From the NCBI GenBank assembly GCA_900546265.1, contig URCA01000001.1, positions 62,001 to 126,000 of the forward strand: a DNA stretch of 64,000 nt, in the 5' to 3' direction. The notes under the pieces are model-generated. The model had not been told where the DNA came from. It did not search any database and was given only the letters and a program-made list of their open reading frames with translations. Source of the stretch: an uncultured Oscillospiraceae bacterium. Lineage in GTDB: Bacteria; Bacillota; Clostridia; Oscillospirales; Acutalibacteraceae. The position numbers were made by a program, and so were the translations under genes. Positions 17,186 to 24,427 of the stretch are shown here, piece after piece; position 1 is the stretch's first letter; each line of letters begins with the position of its first letter.

Positions 17186-18221
17186 CGGCGTCCTCCAGCG
17201 GATGGCTCAGCACTTCCAGCGTAACCGCCCCCGCGGTTTTACCGTTCGGCTGGCTGTATGTCACTTTGGTTCCGATCAGACGGTTGTTTCCCTGCTGGAA
17301 ATCGGGAAGTTCTGCTGCGGTCAGCAACAGTTCCGATGGGATACCCGCAGACGCCGGATGGACCGGCGTGATGTGGATATTGTGCAAACCGTTGGCATAC
17401 GCTGCCATGACCTGCTGTTCCTGACGGTAATACCGGATGTCATCGATGGCCTTGTCGGCCACTGTCCCCGGATCTGCGTGCAGGTGCAGAGAAAACGCAT
17501 ACTTCTGCGGTTCCAGCTTCACCGTATAGAGATGGGTTACCAGGATATGCGGCAGATTCTCATTGAGCACATTGCCGATCCGTTTCTCTTTCTGGTTTCG
17601 GTAGCTGATATCCGGATTGAGCAGCACATCGCCGTCCGTGTTGAGATATACGATGTCTCCGCACTCCATGTGGAAGCCTTTAAGGGAATACTCGTAGAGC
17701 CACCTCTGGTCCGGCAAAGCCGTGAGTCCCAGGCCGTTTTCTTTTGCTCGGCCTTCGGACAGGATTTCGTTTGGCGCAAGCGTCCTGCGTTCGTTCACCG
17801 GCTTATAAAACGGAAGGCGGCTGTACTGTTCCACCGCCTTCGGATCAGCCGGTTCATGAAACTGGTCGAAGCTGATGGACAGGGTGCATTGGTCTTTCTG
17901 GATGCAATAGCGGTACAGCTTTTCCAGGGCCTCTGTAAACGCAGGGGAATACGCCTTGCCGTTGGTAGCGCAGAAGAAATGCCCGATGGTGCAGCCCCAG
18001 CGTTTGGCTAAATGGACGATCCACTCAATCTGCTCCGGGACAAGGGCCGGTTCTCCGCCGGTTAGTCCCAGATGCTCGATATGGCGCACCTCTCGGAACA
18101 GGCGTTCCAAAATGCCGGTGCCTATGGTTTTGTCCTCCGGTTCGCCGCGCATACAGTGTGCGCAGCGCATATTGCATTGGCGGGTGAGTTCCAGGATCAG
18201 CCGTTTGAACGTTATCAGCAT
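17178..18221 (-). CDS. Radical SAM protein
   Basis: A 347-aa enzyme. The [4Fe-4S] motif CxxxCxxC is Cys16, Cys20 and Cys23 in TRQCNMRCAHCMRG, and the SAM-binding GGEPAL motif follows (HLGLTGGEPALVP). A later TDGDVLLNPDISY stretch is typical of Mo cofactor/peptide-modifying radical SAM proteins, but no SPASM cysteine cluster is obvious. The ATG at 18221 has GGAGGA upstream. It lies between the methyltransferase gene and the E1-like genes, so it may modify a cassette protein or a nucleic acid. The substrate cannot be read from sequence. Confidence 0.88.
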   Translation of the reverse strand: MLITFKRLILELTRQCNMRCAHCMRGEPEDKTIGTGILERLFREVRHIEHLGLTGGEPALVPEQIEWIVHLAKRWGCTIGHFFCATNGKAYSPAFTEALEKLYRYCIQKDQCTLSISFDQFHEPADPKAVEQYSRLPFYKPVNERRTLAPNEILSEGRAKENGLGLTALPDQRWLYEYSLKGFHMECGDIVYLNTDGDVLLNPDISYRNQKEKRIGNVLNENLPHILVTHLYTVKLEPQKYAFSLHLHADPGTVADKAIDDIRYYRQEQQVMAAYANGLHNIHITPVHPASAGIPSELLLTAAELPDFQQGNNRLIGTKVTYSQPNGKTAGAVTLEVLSHPLEDADE

Positions 18222-18240
18222 ACAATTCCTCCGTCTCGAT

Positions 18241-18666
18241 TCATCCCACCGCTTTGGCGTGCTGGGAGTTAATTCTTTTGAGAATATGGCCCGGGTACAT
18301 CTCGGCCAAGGCCGTCCGCAGCAGGGTAACGTAACGCGGGAAAATCTGCTTGATTTCCTCCGGGTTCCGGCAGTCCTCTGGAATAATGACAAACACGGCG
18401 ACGTATTCGTCGTCATCCTCGGCGATGATTTCCACTTCCTCGTTTTTCAGGATGACAAAGCGGTTTCGGCCAGCTTGCTTGTTTGTCCATGCGCATCGCT
18501 TCTGAAAGGATGATTCATAGTTGGTGAGCTTTTGACAAAGCCCGTCCAGCAATTGGTTCCAGCCGCTGTCCATATTTGCCTGATAGACGGTTTCGCTGTC
18601 GATATAGAACCCGGCATAGGCCGCCAGATGTTTGGCGCGGGGCGGCAGCCAGTAACCGCGCTCCAT
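18241..18666 (-). CDS. Hypothetical protein, E1-cassette associated
   Basis: A 141-aa protein with an alpha/beta pattern (GRNRFVILKNEEVEIIAEDD, then EYVAVFVIIPEDCRNPEEIK). The ATG at 18666 overlaps the preceding stop as TAATG. No family is recognised. The beta strands followed by a long helix are compatible with a small ubiquitin-like or adaptor fold, but there is no diagnostic motif and no C-terminal GG. It could be a target or partner of the E1/E2 proteins. Confidence 0.65.
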   Translation of the reverse strand: MERGYWLPPRAKHLAAYAGFYIDSETVYQANMDSGWNQLLDGLCQKLTNYESSFQKRCAWTNKQAGRNRFVILKNEEVEIIAEDDDEYVAVFVIIPEDCRNPEEIKQIFPRYVTLLRTALAEMYPGHILKRINSQHAKAVG

Positions 18667-18899
18667 TAAGCCGCCCCCTTTTCTCTGCGATGCTGCGCCG
18701 GTTGGCAGGAGAGCTTATGAAAAAAGTGACACACATCCGGTTCGAGGTCGTTTGCCTGAAGCCGGATATCCTGATAGATAAGCCGTTCCCTTCCGTCGGG
18801 GAGGTGTTCGGAAACCTGGAAAACAGAGAGGCAGGCCGGTTTGCCCTTCAAATGAGAGGGCTGTCTGTTCCATGAAAAGGTCAGTCGTTTTTCATACAT
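18666..18899 (-). CDS. Small hypothetical protein, E1-cassette associated
   Basis: A 77-aa protein (MYEKRLTFSWNRQPS...) from the ATG at 18899, which has GGAAAGGA upstream. An in-frame TTG seven codons earlier is less likely. The N-terminal half reads as two or three beta strands (LTFSW, ACLSVFQVSE, RLIYQDIRLQ). No family is recognised. It lies 114 bases after the ThiF gene and overlaps the next gene by one base, so it is part of the same transcript. Confidence 0.62.
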   Translation of the reverse strand: MYEKRLTFSWNRQPSHLKGKPACLSVFQVSEHLPDGRERLIYQDIRLQANDLEPDVCHFFHKLSCQPAQHRREKGAA

Positions 18900-19013
18900 G
18901 GCGGTTTCCTTTCCGTTCAATCAGTTGTTCGTTGGTTGAGCATTACGCCTCCGCGCTGGAAGCATTTTTGAATAGAACGATGAGCAGCCATATGGATCGT
19001 TTTCTCCCTTCTG

Positions 19014-19775
19014 TTATGCAGCTTTCGCCGTGGTTTTCTTCGGCCGTTGTCTGACAACCTCAGCTCTCATGCTGATGAGCCTCGAGGAGAAGGTCACGTA
19101 CCGGGTTTTCAGGTCGCCGGCGATTAGCAGATCGTAGAGGAAGGACACCACCGCGGTGGCGGCCGTCAGATTGGCCGTAACCGACTGCGGGGCGGATACC
19201 GCCCGTTCGGCACAGGACAGCTCCGATGGAAATTTGTCCTCATCCTCCAGCAGATCCGGGTACAGCGAGCATACCGGCTTGTAGAGCGTCCGGCCGTTCT
19301 GCCGGACGCCGCAAACCACCTGCCCGGTATGCTCCCCGTTGCCTGCGTCGATGTAGATGAGGTTCCGCTTCTGCTCGAAAACCCGGTGGCAAAGCTGCCG
19401 GGACTTGTTGTTGTCCACACAGCCCAGCAGGATCACCCGCTGCGGCTCCATAGGGTAAGGTACTCGGTCAGGCTCTGTCAGGGTGTACAGTTCCTCCTGC
19501 GTTTCAATGAATTCCGGCCGGTACTCGCACTCGATACCGAAAGCGGCAGCATACCGCTCGGCCAGCACCTGCGCTTTGTTCCGCCCGATGTCCTGCTCCA
19601 CGAAGTTCTGCCGTATGAGGTTTTTTTGTTCCGTCACGTCGCCGTCGCAGACGATGATCCGGGTGGGATGCTCCGAAGCATAGCCCAGGCGATACAGATG
19701 CGGGATAACATAACCGCCGGTCCCGCCGGCGCCCAGCACCACGATTTTGACAGGGGCCTTTTTAGAATATTTCAT
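19014..19775 (-). CDS. ThiF/E1-like adenylyltransferase, PRTRC ThiF type
   Basis: A 253-aa E1-like enzyme with a Rossmann nucleotide-binding motif VVLGAGGTGGYVIPHLYRLG near residues 12-31, an arginine-bearing stretch QKNLIRQNF and the aspartate motif LLGCVDNNKSRQ. E1-like proteins adenylate the C-terminus of a Ub-like protein and pass it to a cysteine. The ATG at 19775 has GGAGGAATCC upstream and overlaps the 3' end of the Ub-like/JAB gene by 14 bases. It lacks the CxxC zinc pairs of ThiF/MoeB, which argues against thiamin or molybdopterin synthesis. Neighbouring Ub-like/JAB and E2-like genes support a PRTRC-type conjugation role. Confidence 0.85.
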   Translation of the reverse strand: MKYSKKAPVKIVVLGAGGTGGYVIPHLYRLGYASEHPTRIIVCDGDVTEQKNLIRQNFVEQDIGRNKAQVLAERYAAAFGIECEYRPEFIETQEELYTLTEPDRVPYPMEPQRVILLGCVDNNKSRQLCHRVFEQKRNLIYIDAGNGEHTGQVVCGVRQNGRTLYKPVCSLYPDLLEDEDKFPSELSCAERAVSAPQSVTANLTAATAVVSFLYDLLIAGDLKTRYVTFSSRLISMRAEVVRQRPKKTTAKAA

Positions 19776-21174
19776 CTGGATTCCTCCATGGGCGGCGCCG
19801 GCGCACCGTTACGCGGGATGTGCGGGACGGCAGAGCCGGCAGCGGCTCCGGTTCGGGGAGGGTGAGCTGCTCTTCCCAGATCGGCGGATACGGGTAGGCT
19901 TTGAAGTCGGATTCAAAAACCTCTTCCGGCCGCAGGGGGATGAACCGCCCGCCGCAGCTGGCCCGGACGGCAATCTCCGGGAACACCTGATCGAAGCGGC
20001 CGGCCACGGCATACAGCCGCGTCGCCTTTTCGTCACGGTCGTCTGTGTCTGAGAACTTGGCCGGCATGGTGTTATGGGAGTGGATGTCCATCACGTGGAT
20101 CAGATAGTCCGGGTAGTCCTCCTCCATAACGGAATCGACACTGACGGCCGTTAGTTCCTGCTTGGGCACCCGCAGGGTGTATTTCCTGTGTATGGTGTCA
20201 TACAGGATGTGTACCAGCGCCTCAACCTCATACCGCTCGGACAGCCGCTTGAAAAAGTTAAGAACGAACATAAGGATGTGCATCGGGATTTTGGGGAGTG
20301 CCGGTTGGAACCCCGCTTCAACGATGGGGAGCTCCGGCAGATGAGCTGCCGGAGCCGTAAAAAGCCCCACAGGGGTTTTACGCCTTTCATAGAGCCTGCC
20401 GTCCCGGGCAGGGAGGATGACGATCGGTTTATCACAGGCCGCCGCTTCCTCCTCGGTGGAGCAGTAGGCTTTGTAGGCTGGAAGTCCACACGCTTCGCCC
20501 TTGCTCTGGGCACGGATGGACGGTTTGACCTGGCATTCCGGGGCTTTCTCCGCGTCGGTCTTGGCCTTGCGGATGTTTTCCAGGAATGTCTTGGATTTCT
20601 CGATTTCCGCCTTGATGTCGTACACCTTGTCCGATCCGGGGTTGAGTATGGTTTTCGTGACTTTCCCATAGAGCACGGTCCAGGACACCTTTTTGGCGTC
20701 GGACAGTTCCGGGAAATCGGCCTCATACCTGGCCCGCAGATCCTCAAAGGTACACTCGCGGTCGGAAATGGGGTCTTTGGCCTTGCCATAGATAAACATG
20801 GCCTCTTTCCCGGCAAAGCTGTCTGCCAGCCGCTCCTCGCTTTTCGCCTGTGCCTTTTTTAAGGCTTCCGCAAAGGGATCTTCCTGCTGTACCTCTGCCG
20901 GCGGCTCCGTTTTATTGGGTGTAGGCTTCTGCTGGGCTGGCGTGGCTGCAGGCGTTTGAGCCTGTGGAGGCGTCTGCACCGGCGGAATCGCCGGAATTCC
21001 CGGCATTTCCGCGGCGGGCGCCTGCGTCGCTGGAACAGGCGGCGGAACGGGTACAGCCGCTCCGGCCGGTTCCGGCTGGCTGGGAAAGGGAATCGGGGCG
21101 AACAGGTTGTTCTCCGGTTCCTCTTCCGCTTGGTTCAGAAAGTCGTTCAGGGGATTGTTCGTGCTTTCGTTCAT
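19762..21174 (-). CDS. Ubiquitin-like domain fused to JAB (JAMM) peptidase, PRTRC A/C type
   Basis: A 470-aa protein in four parts. Residues 1-100 are a Pro/Ala/Gln-rich disordered tail. Residues about 122-180 (FIYGKAKDP...FEDLRARYEADFPELSDAK) resemble the beta-grasp PRTRC protein C. A linker follows to about 240. Residues 290-430 form a JAB domain with the complete JAMM metal motif H-x-H-x7-S-x-x-D: His365, His367, Ser375, Asp378 in DIHSHNTMPAKFSDTD. JAB proteins cut isopeptide or peptide bonds after Ub-like domains. The ATG at 21174 has AAAGGA upstream. It is the first gene after the structured leader and overlaps the E1-like gene. Confidence 0.8.
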   Translation of the reverse strand: MNESTNNPLNDFLNQAEEEPENNLFAPIPFPSQPEPAGAAVPVPPPVPATQAPAAEMPGIPAIPPVQTPPQAQTPAATPAQQKPTPNKTEPPAEVQQEDPFAEALKKAQAKSEERLADSFAGKEAMFIYGKAKDPISDRECTFEDLRARYEADFPELSDAKKVSWTVLYGKVTKTILNPGSDKVYDIKAEIEKSKTFLENIRKAKTDAEKAPECQVKPSIRAQSKGEACGLPAYKAYCSTEEEAAACDKPIVILPARDGRLYERRKTPVGLFTAPAAHLPELPIVEAGFQPALPKIPMHILMFVLNFFKRLSERYEVEALVHILYDTIHRKYTLRVPKQELTAVSVDSVMEEDYPDYLIHVMDIHSHNTMPAKFSDTDDRDEKATRLYAVAGRFDQVFPEIAVRASCGGRFIPLRPEEVFESDFKAYPYPPIWEEQLTLPEPEPLPALPSRTSRVTVRRRRPWRNPDEIF

Positions 21175-21206
21175 GTCGGTCGTCCTTTCTTTTTGTTTTG
21201 TAAAAC

Positions 21207-21256
21207 AAAAAAAGACCGGCTTTCAACTCATCTCATGACGAGTGAAAGCCGGTCTT
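21207..21256 (-). terminator. Leader terminator upstream of the Ub-like/JAB operon
   Basis: A perfect 14-bp stem (21243-21256 with 21212-21225) is followed on the minus strand by seven T residues. It lies after the conserved leader and 33 bases before the first start codon of the operon. Transcription would stop here unless the leader RNA folds differently. Confidence 0.9.
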
Positions 21257-21272
21257 CTTTCGTTGTTACCGA

Positions 21273-21412
21273 TTGGATTTTCCTGACTGATGGTTCCTGC
21301 CTTTCGGGCTGGAAACCGAAAAAGGCCGAATCAACCCCCGGGTAGGGATTCATCCGACCTTTTAACTCAAACCAAGGCTTGCAAAGAAGCCATTACCTCA
21401 AACCTAACAACA
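21273..21412 (-). ncRNA. Structured leader RNA, copy A (shared with 34683-34821)
   Basis: About 140 nt between promoter and terminator, highly similar to copy B 13 kb upstream. In 5'-3' order on the minus strand: GGTTTGAG, a small hairpin (GGCTT...AAGCC), CTTGGTTTGAGTT, a long hairpin beginning AAAGGTCGGAT and ending ATTCGGCCTTT, a second hairpin (GGTTTCC...GGAACC), and the invariant ATCAGT...GGAAAATCCAA. Stem bases differ between copies but pairing is kept. This is the layout of a cis-regulatory aptamer. It matches no riboswitch class I recognise. Confidence 0.72.
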
Positions 21413-21417
21413 TATAC

Positions 21418-21446
21418 ACTATACCATATATTGTATGTCGTGTCAA
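21418..21446 (-). promoter_or_regulatory. SigA-type promoter A (Ub-like/JAB operon)
   Basis: On the minus strand TTGACA (21441-21446), a 17-base spacer and TATAGT (21418-21423) form a near-consensus promoter. Transcription should begin around 21411, at the 5' end of the conserved leader. Confidence 0.9.
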
Positions 21447-21511
21447 TTCGTTATCTGTATTTCGTACTTTCTTCTTAGGATTTTCCGAAAAAAAATAATA
21501 GCCTCTTAAAT

Positions 21512-21540
21512 TTGACAAAGAAAATAACGGCCGATATACT
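21512..21540 (+). promoter_or_regulatory. SigA-type promoter of the XRE regulator gene
   Basis: On the plus strand TTGACA (21512-21517), a 17-base spacer and TATACT (21535-21540). It diverges from promoter A, with only 65 bases between the two -35 boxes, so one bound regulator could affect both. Confidence 0.88.
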
Positions 21541-21558
21541 GGAAGTGCGTCCTTTTTT

Positions 21559-21606
21559 GAGGGGCACGGCTTAAGGGGTTGGGCCGTGTCCCTCGCTTTT
21601 TTAGCG
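21559..21606 (+). terminator. Terminator-like attenuator in the XRE leader
   Basis: A 12-bp stem GAGGGGCACGGC/GCCGTGTCCCTC with one G-U pair (21559-21570 with 21583-21594) and a 12-base loop is followed by GCTTTTTTAG. It lies between the promoter at 21512 and the XRE start at 21643, so it would attenuate the regulator's own transcript. Confidence 0.75.
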
Positions 21607-21642
21607 TGAAATTGCTTCATCATCCGATAAGGGGGAATTTTC

Positions 21643-21957
21643 ATGAGCAAAGGAAAGAAAAAAAGGACCGCATTGGGAAACCGGCTGCGGACGCTGCGCC
21701 GGTATAACGGGATGACACAGCGGGAAGTTGCCGCGCGGCTTCACCTGGAGCGCTCAAGCTATGCCTACTATGAAATCGGGACAACAGAACCGGATCTGCA
21801 TACCTTGAGCGAGATCGCGGGCTTATTCCAGGTATCCACAGACTATTTGCTGGGCAGAGGGGAGTACACGATTCCGATAGGGAGTATCCGCTGGGTGCCC
21901 GTACCGGCCTTTCCTGCTGCCGGCGCACCGAATAAAAAAGCGCCGCCTGATCCATAG
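21643..21957 (+). CDS. XRE-family helix-turn-helix regulator
   Basis: A 104-aa DNA-binding protein. The XRE HTH occupies about residues 10-68 (GNRLRTLRRYNGMTQREVAARL, then RSSYAYYEIGTTEPDLHTLS and LFQVSTDYLLGR). The tail is short, without a ligand domain, as in phage and element repressors. The ATG at 21643 has AAGGGGGAA upstream. It is the only plus-strand gene inside the element block and sits between the two operons, divergent from promoter A. It probably controls the element's promoters; the operator has not been identified. Confidence 0.9.
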   Translation: MSKGKKKRTALGNRLRTLRRYNGMTQREVAARLHLERSSYAYYEIGTTEPDLHTLSEIAGLFQVSTDYLLGRGEYTIPIGSIRWVPVPAFPAAGAPNKKAPPDP

Positions 21958-21970
21958 AATCAAACGGCGC
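21933..21970 (-). terminator. Terminator of the helicase-HEPN operon
   Basis: On the minus strand GGCGCCG..TGAT / ATCA..CGGCGC forms a stem with a 2x2 internal loop and is followed by CTTTTTTA. It lies just after the HEPN stop and inside the 3' end of the convergent XRE gene. It ends the upstream operon before promoter A. Confidence 0.8.
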
Positions 21971-21976
21971 CTTGCG

Positions 21977-22375
21977 TTATGTGGATTTAGAATACTGGGT
22001 AAGCAGATAGGTTTCGACGATCCGGACGAACTGCTCCGCATTGTGAAGCTGTTCCTCGACCTCTTCTTTAGAAATCAGGTAAAAATCGTCGTAGTCGCTG
22101 CCCTGACGGATCTCCACCAGCGCCTCAATGATGGGCGACAGTTCTTTCGGCAGCAGGCCGGATTTGATGTATTCCCGGCGGAATTCCGCGATAATCCCGG
22201 AATGCTTCTTGGAATCGAAGCCCTGCAAAGCCAGTACTGCCCGAATAGCGGCAAACACCGCATAATAGGAGCGGTTCGCCACCGTCTTGTAATCGCCCAG
22301 CTTCAGGATTTCCTCCGCAAAGGCCAGGCGTTCCCTGGCGATTTGCAGCCGCGTTTTGGACAGGTCGATTGCATA
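21977..22375 (-). CDS. HEPN-domain protein of an MNT/HEPN pair, start codon disrupted
   Basis: The C-terminal 101 residues (VANRSYYAVFAAIRAVLALQ...) are a clear HEPN domain of the kind paired with minimal nucleotidyltransferases as toxin-antitoxin systems. The frame stays open upstream to the stop of the nucleotidyltransferase gene and encodes a normal HEPN N-terminus (IDLSKTRLQIARERLAFAEE), but contains no ATG, GTG or TTG before codon 22282. An ATG at 22374-22372 is one base out of frame. Inserting a single base after it (ATGGCA for ATGCA) would give a regular 132-aa protein. Either the toxin is mutated or the base is missing from this sequence. Confidence 0.7.
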   Translation of the reverse strand, partial: YAIDLSKTRLQIARERLAFAEEILKLGDYKTVANRSYYAVFAAIRAVLALQGFDSKKHSGIIAEFRREYIKSGLLPKELSPIIEALVEIRQGSDYDDFYLISKEEVEEQLHNAEQFVRIVETYLLTQYSKST

Positions 22376-22717
22376 TCAGACGGCAAGGGGAACACCCTCC
22401 TTCCGGATATTCTGATAGAACGGCACCGCGTCGAGATACTTTTCGAATGTGTCGGTATCCTTGAGGGTTACGGTGACGACGACATCATACTCCAGCCCCA
22501 GATCGCTGGTAGCCTTTAGAAACGGCTTCTTGTAAGCCGCAAGCTTCTCCCGCGTCACGTCGGCCAGCACCAGGATGTCCACGTCCGATTCCGCATCGTA
22601 ATCTCCCCGGACGTAGGAGCCGTAAAGGTAGGCGCCGCGGAGCCGGTCACCCAAAGCCGTCCTGGCCGTGGCAGCAACCGTATCCAAAATTGCCTTCAGT
22701 TGGTTTTCGGTACACAT
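22376..22717 (-). CDS. Minimal nucleotidyltransferase (MNT) of an MNT/HEPN pair
   Basis: A 113-aa nucleotidyltransferase. The fingerprint is GAYLYGSYVRGDYDAESDVDILV (here GSYVRGD followed by SDVDI), with Gly-Ser and the catalytic Asp-x-Asp. In known pairs MNT modifies the HEPN partner and neutralises it. The ATG at 22717 is preceded by AAAGGGGG. An upstream in-frame start at 22786 would overlap the vWA gene and has no ribosome site. The stop abuts the HEPN coding frame. This is not a CD-NTase of the CBASS type; it is far too short. Confidence 0.88.
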   Translation of the reverse strand: MCTENQLKAILDTVAATARTALGDRLRGAYLYGSYVRGDYDAESDVDILVLADVTREKLAAYKKPFLKATSDLGLEYDVVVTVTLKDTDTFEKYLDAVPFYQNIRKEGVPLAV

Positions 22718-22782
22718 GGCGCACAGCCCCCTTTCTAACGATAGTATATACAATTTGGCAAAAAGAATCAAGGGAGCGTTCG

Positions 22783-24333
22783 TCAAGACACTTTGCCATC
22801 CAGAAGCTGTACGGCGATGTCGTCCTCTGTCAGCTCCTTCGTTCGGAAAATCCGGTCGCAGAACGGTTCCAGCGATTTCCCGCAGGCATTGTCCTTGTCC
22901 AGCAGGATACCGGTCATCGCCGCCCGCTGCCGGCGCAGCGTTTCCCGGAACTCTTTGGTAAATGCGTCCGTCAGTTCGGATTCCCCGTCGGTGATGATGG
23001 TAATGTCGGCATTTTCAAACCCGTTTTCCAGCAGCCGCATCGCTTCCTTCAGCGGTCTTTTAAAATTGGTACCGCCATTGAAGAAATGTTCCGCAGCTCG
23101 GAGAATATCCGCCGTCTGGTATTGTCCCGGTTCAAACAGGTCGGTCTTTATGTCCGTGGAAAAATGCACCAGGGCGAACTTCCGCCTGCCCTTGGCGGCC
23201 ACGTCCAGCAGGGCCAGGGCGATGGCTTTCGCCCACCCTGCCATGAGACGGGTGGAGGAGCTTTCATCGAGCAAAACAATCATGTCCCCCTCGCCTTTGA
23301 TGAGCGCCTCCCGTTTCCGGTACTGCATGAGCTTTTTCTGCTGGAACCGGCGCATAAACAGCACTTCGGTTTCGGGCGCACCCAGCAGCGCCAGCTCCGA
23401 GGCCAGGCAGGAATTGATGTCACTGCCGAACCCGATGTCATATTTCTCGCCTCGTCCGTAGGCAAAGCTGTTTTGGCGTTTGGCCGCCAGGATCTCCCGA
23501 TACCGGCCGAGATAGGAAGCGATCTTCTGAAGCATTTCACTGTTTCGGACATAGTTCAGGAGTTCCCGATTGGCCGGTGTGTTCTTCATCTCTCCGCTGC
23601 CGTCACCCCAGGCTTGCAGAATCGTGCTGGTCTGATGCGCCGCTTCCAGCGCCGCATCGAGAGCGGAGCCGATGTGCACAACCACCGCCTGGATATAACG
23701 AACAGCCCCTTCCTGTACCTTTTGGCGCAGGTTGGCAATCTGGGAGGCTTTGCGGAAAATCCGGTTATACAGATAGAGAAGTTTAAGGGGCGGGCCGCTG
23801 GCCGCGTCCGAAAGGAGCCGGTCGAGCTCCGCCGTCAGCGCCTGTTCCTGCTCCGTGAGCTTGTGGATAACCGGCAGGAAGTGCCGTTGCGGGATCTCCA
23901 AGGTGATTTCGGCCATGGACTGCCGCAGGGAGCGGCAGAAGGCGGCCGCGGCGGTGTATGCGGGATATTCCCTGCTTTCACACAGGGATTTCATCTCCGC
24001 ATACCGGTCACCCCGCAGCACGCTGTCCAGAATCGGCTTGTTGTACAGCCGTTCCCGCTGGAAAACCGCATCCTCGTCCCGCCGCCGAAGGACAGGGGAA
24101 TACAGCGCCGTGAATAAATCTTGGCAGAGCGTTTCAAAACGGGGGCCGTTTTCCCCGGGCAGTTCTTCCGGCGCGTCTTCATCCTCGGCAGCAAAGCCCC
24201 GGTAAATCAAATCGGTCAGGCGGGTGGATTCCAGCAGACGGCCGGTGACGGGTTCCCGCTGGTTCAGCCGGTGTTCCGTCAGCCAGTCCGCCGCCTTGTC
24301 CAAATGGGCGGGGGAACGAAAAAAATCTCTCAT
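22783..24333 (-). CDS. von Willebrand factor A (vWA) domain protein, MoxR partner
   Basis: A 516-aa protein. The C-terminal vWA domain has the MIDAS motif DESSS (from Asp356) in MIVLLDESSSTRLMAG, with later GGTNFKRPL and ADITIITDGESELTD. The N-terminal ~340 residues are helical. Such vWA proteins work with MoxR-type AAA+ ATPases (RavA-ViaA, CoxD-CoxE) as metal-dependent assembly or unfolding factors. Here the MoxR gene is in the same operon, three genes upstream, but is split by an intron. The ATG at 24333 has GGAGGAATG upstream. Four in-frame ATGs earlier lack a ribosome site. Confidence 0.87.
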   Translation of the reverse strand: MRDFFRSPAHLDKAADWLTEHRLNQREPVTGRLLESTRLTDLIYRGFAAEDEDAPEELPGENGPRFETLCQDLFTALYSPVLRRRDEDAVFQRERLYNKPILDSVLRGDRYAEMKSLCESREYPAYTAAAAFCRSLRQSMAEITLEIPQRHFLPVIHKLTEQEQALTAELDRLLSDAASGPPLKLLYLYNRIFRKASQIANLRQKVQEGAVRYIQAVVVHIGSALDAALEAAHQTSTILQAWGDGSGEMKNTPANRELLNYVRNSEMLQKIASYLGRYREILAAKRQNSFAYGRGEKYDIGFGSDINSCLASELALLGAPETEVLFMRRFQQKKLMQYRKREALIKGEGDMIVLLDESSSTRLMAGWAKAIALALLDVAAKGRRKFALVHFSTDIKTDLFEPGQYQTADILRAAEHFFNGGTNFKRPLKEAMRLLENGFENADITIITDGESELTDAFTKEFRETLRRQRAAMTGILLDKDNACGKSLEPFCDRIFRTKELTEDDIAVQLLDGKVS

Positions 24334-24427
24334 GAGACATTCCTCCATACAGTCGGTCGATATCATGTTGATAAAGGGGCGGTCTTCCCGGACAGGCGCG
24401 TACCTGTCCGGGAGCCGCGGTCATTCG

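Noticed and set aside
18917..18991. A 24-codon frame between ThiF and the 77-aa gene
   Set aside because: It has a weakly spaced GGGAG and no similarity to anything; too short to support.
19014..19775. ThiF as thiamin or molybdopterin synthesis enzyme
   Set aside because: No ThiS/MoaD gene, no other thiamin or Moco genes nearby and no CxxC zinc pairs; JAB and E2-like neighbours fit PRTRC better.
13116..22717. CBASS-type defence (E1/E2/JAB plus nucleotidyltransferase)
   Set aside because: CBASS type II uses a fused E1-E2 protein and a CD-NTase of 300 aa or more with an effector. Here E1 and E2 are separate, the nucleotidyltransferase is a 113-aa MNT paired with HEPN in another operon, and there is no effector.
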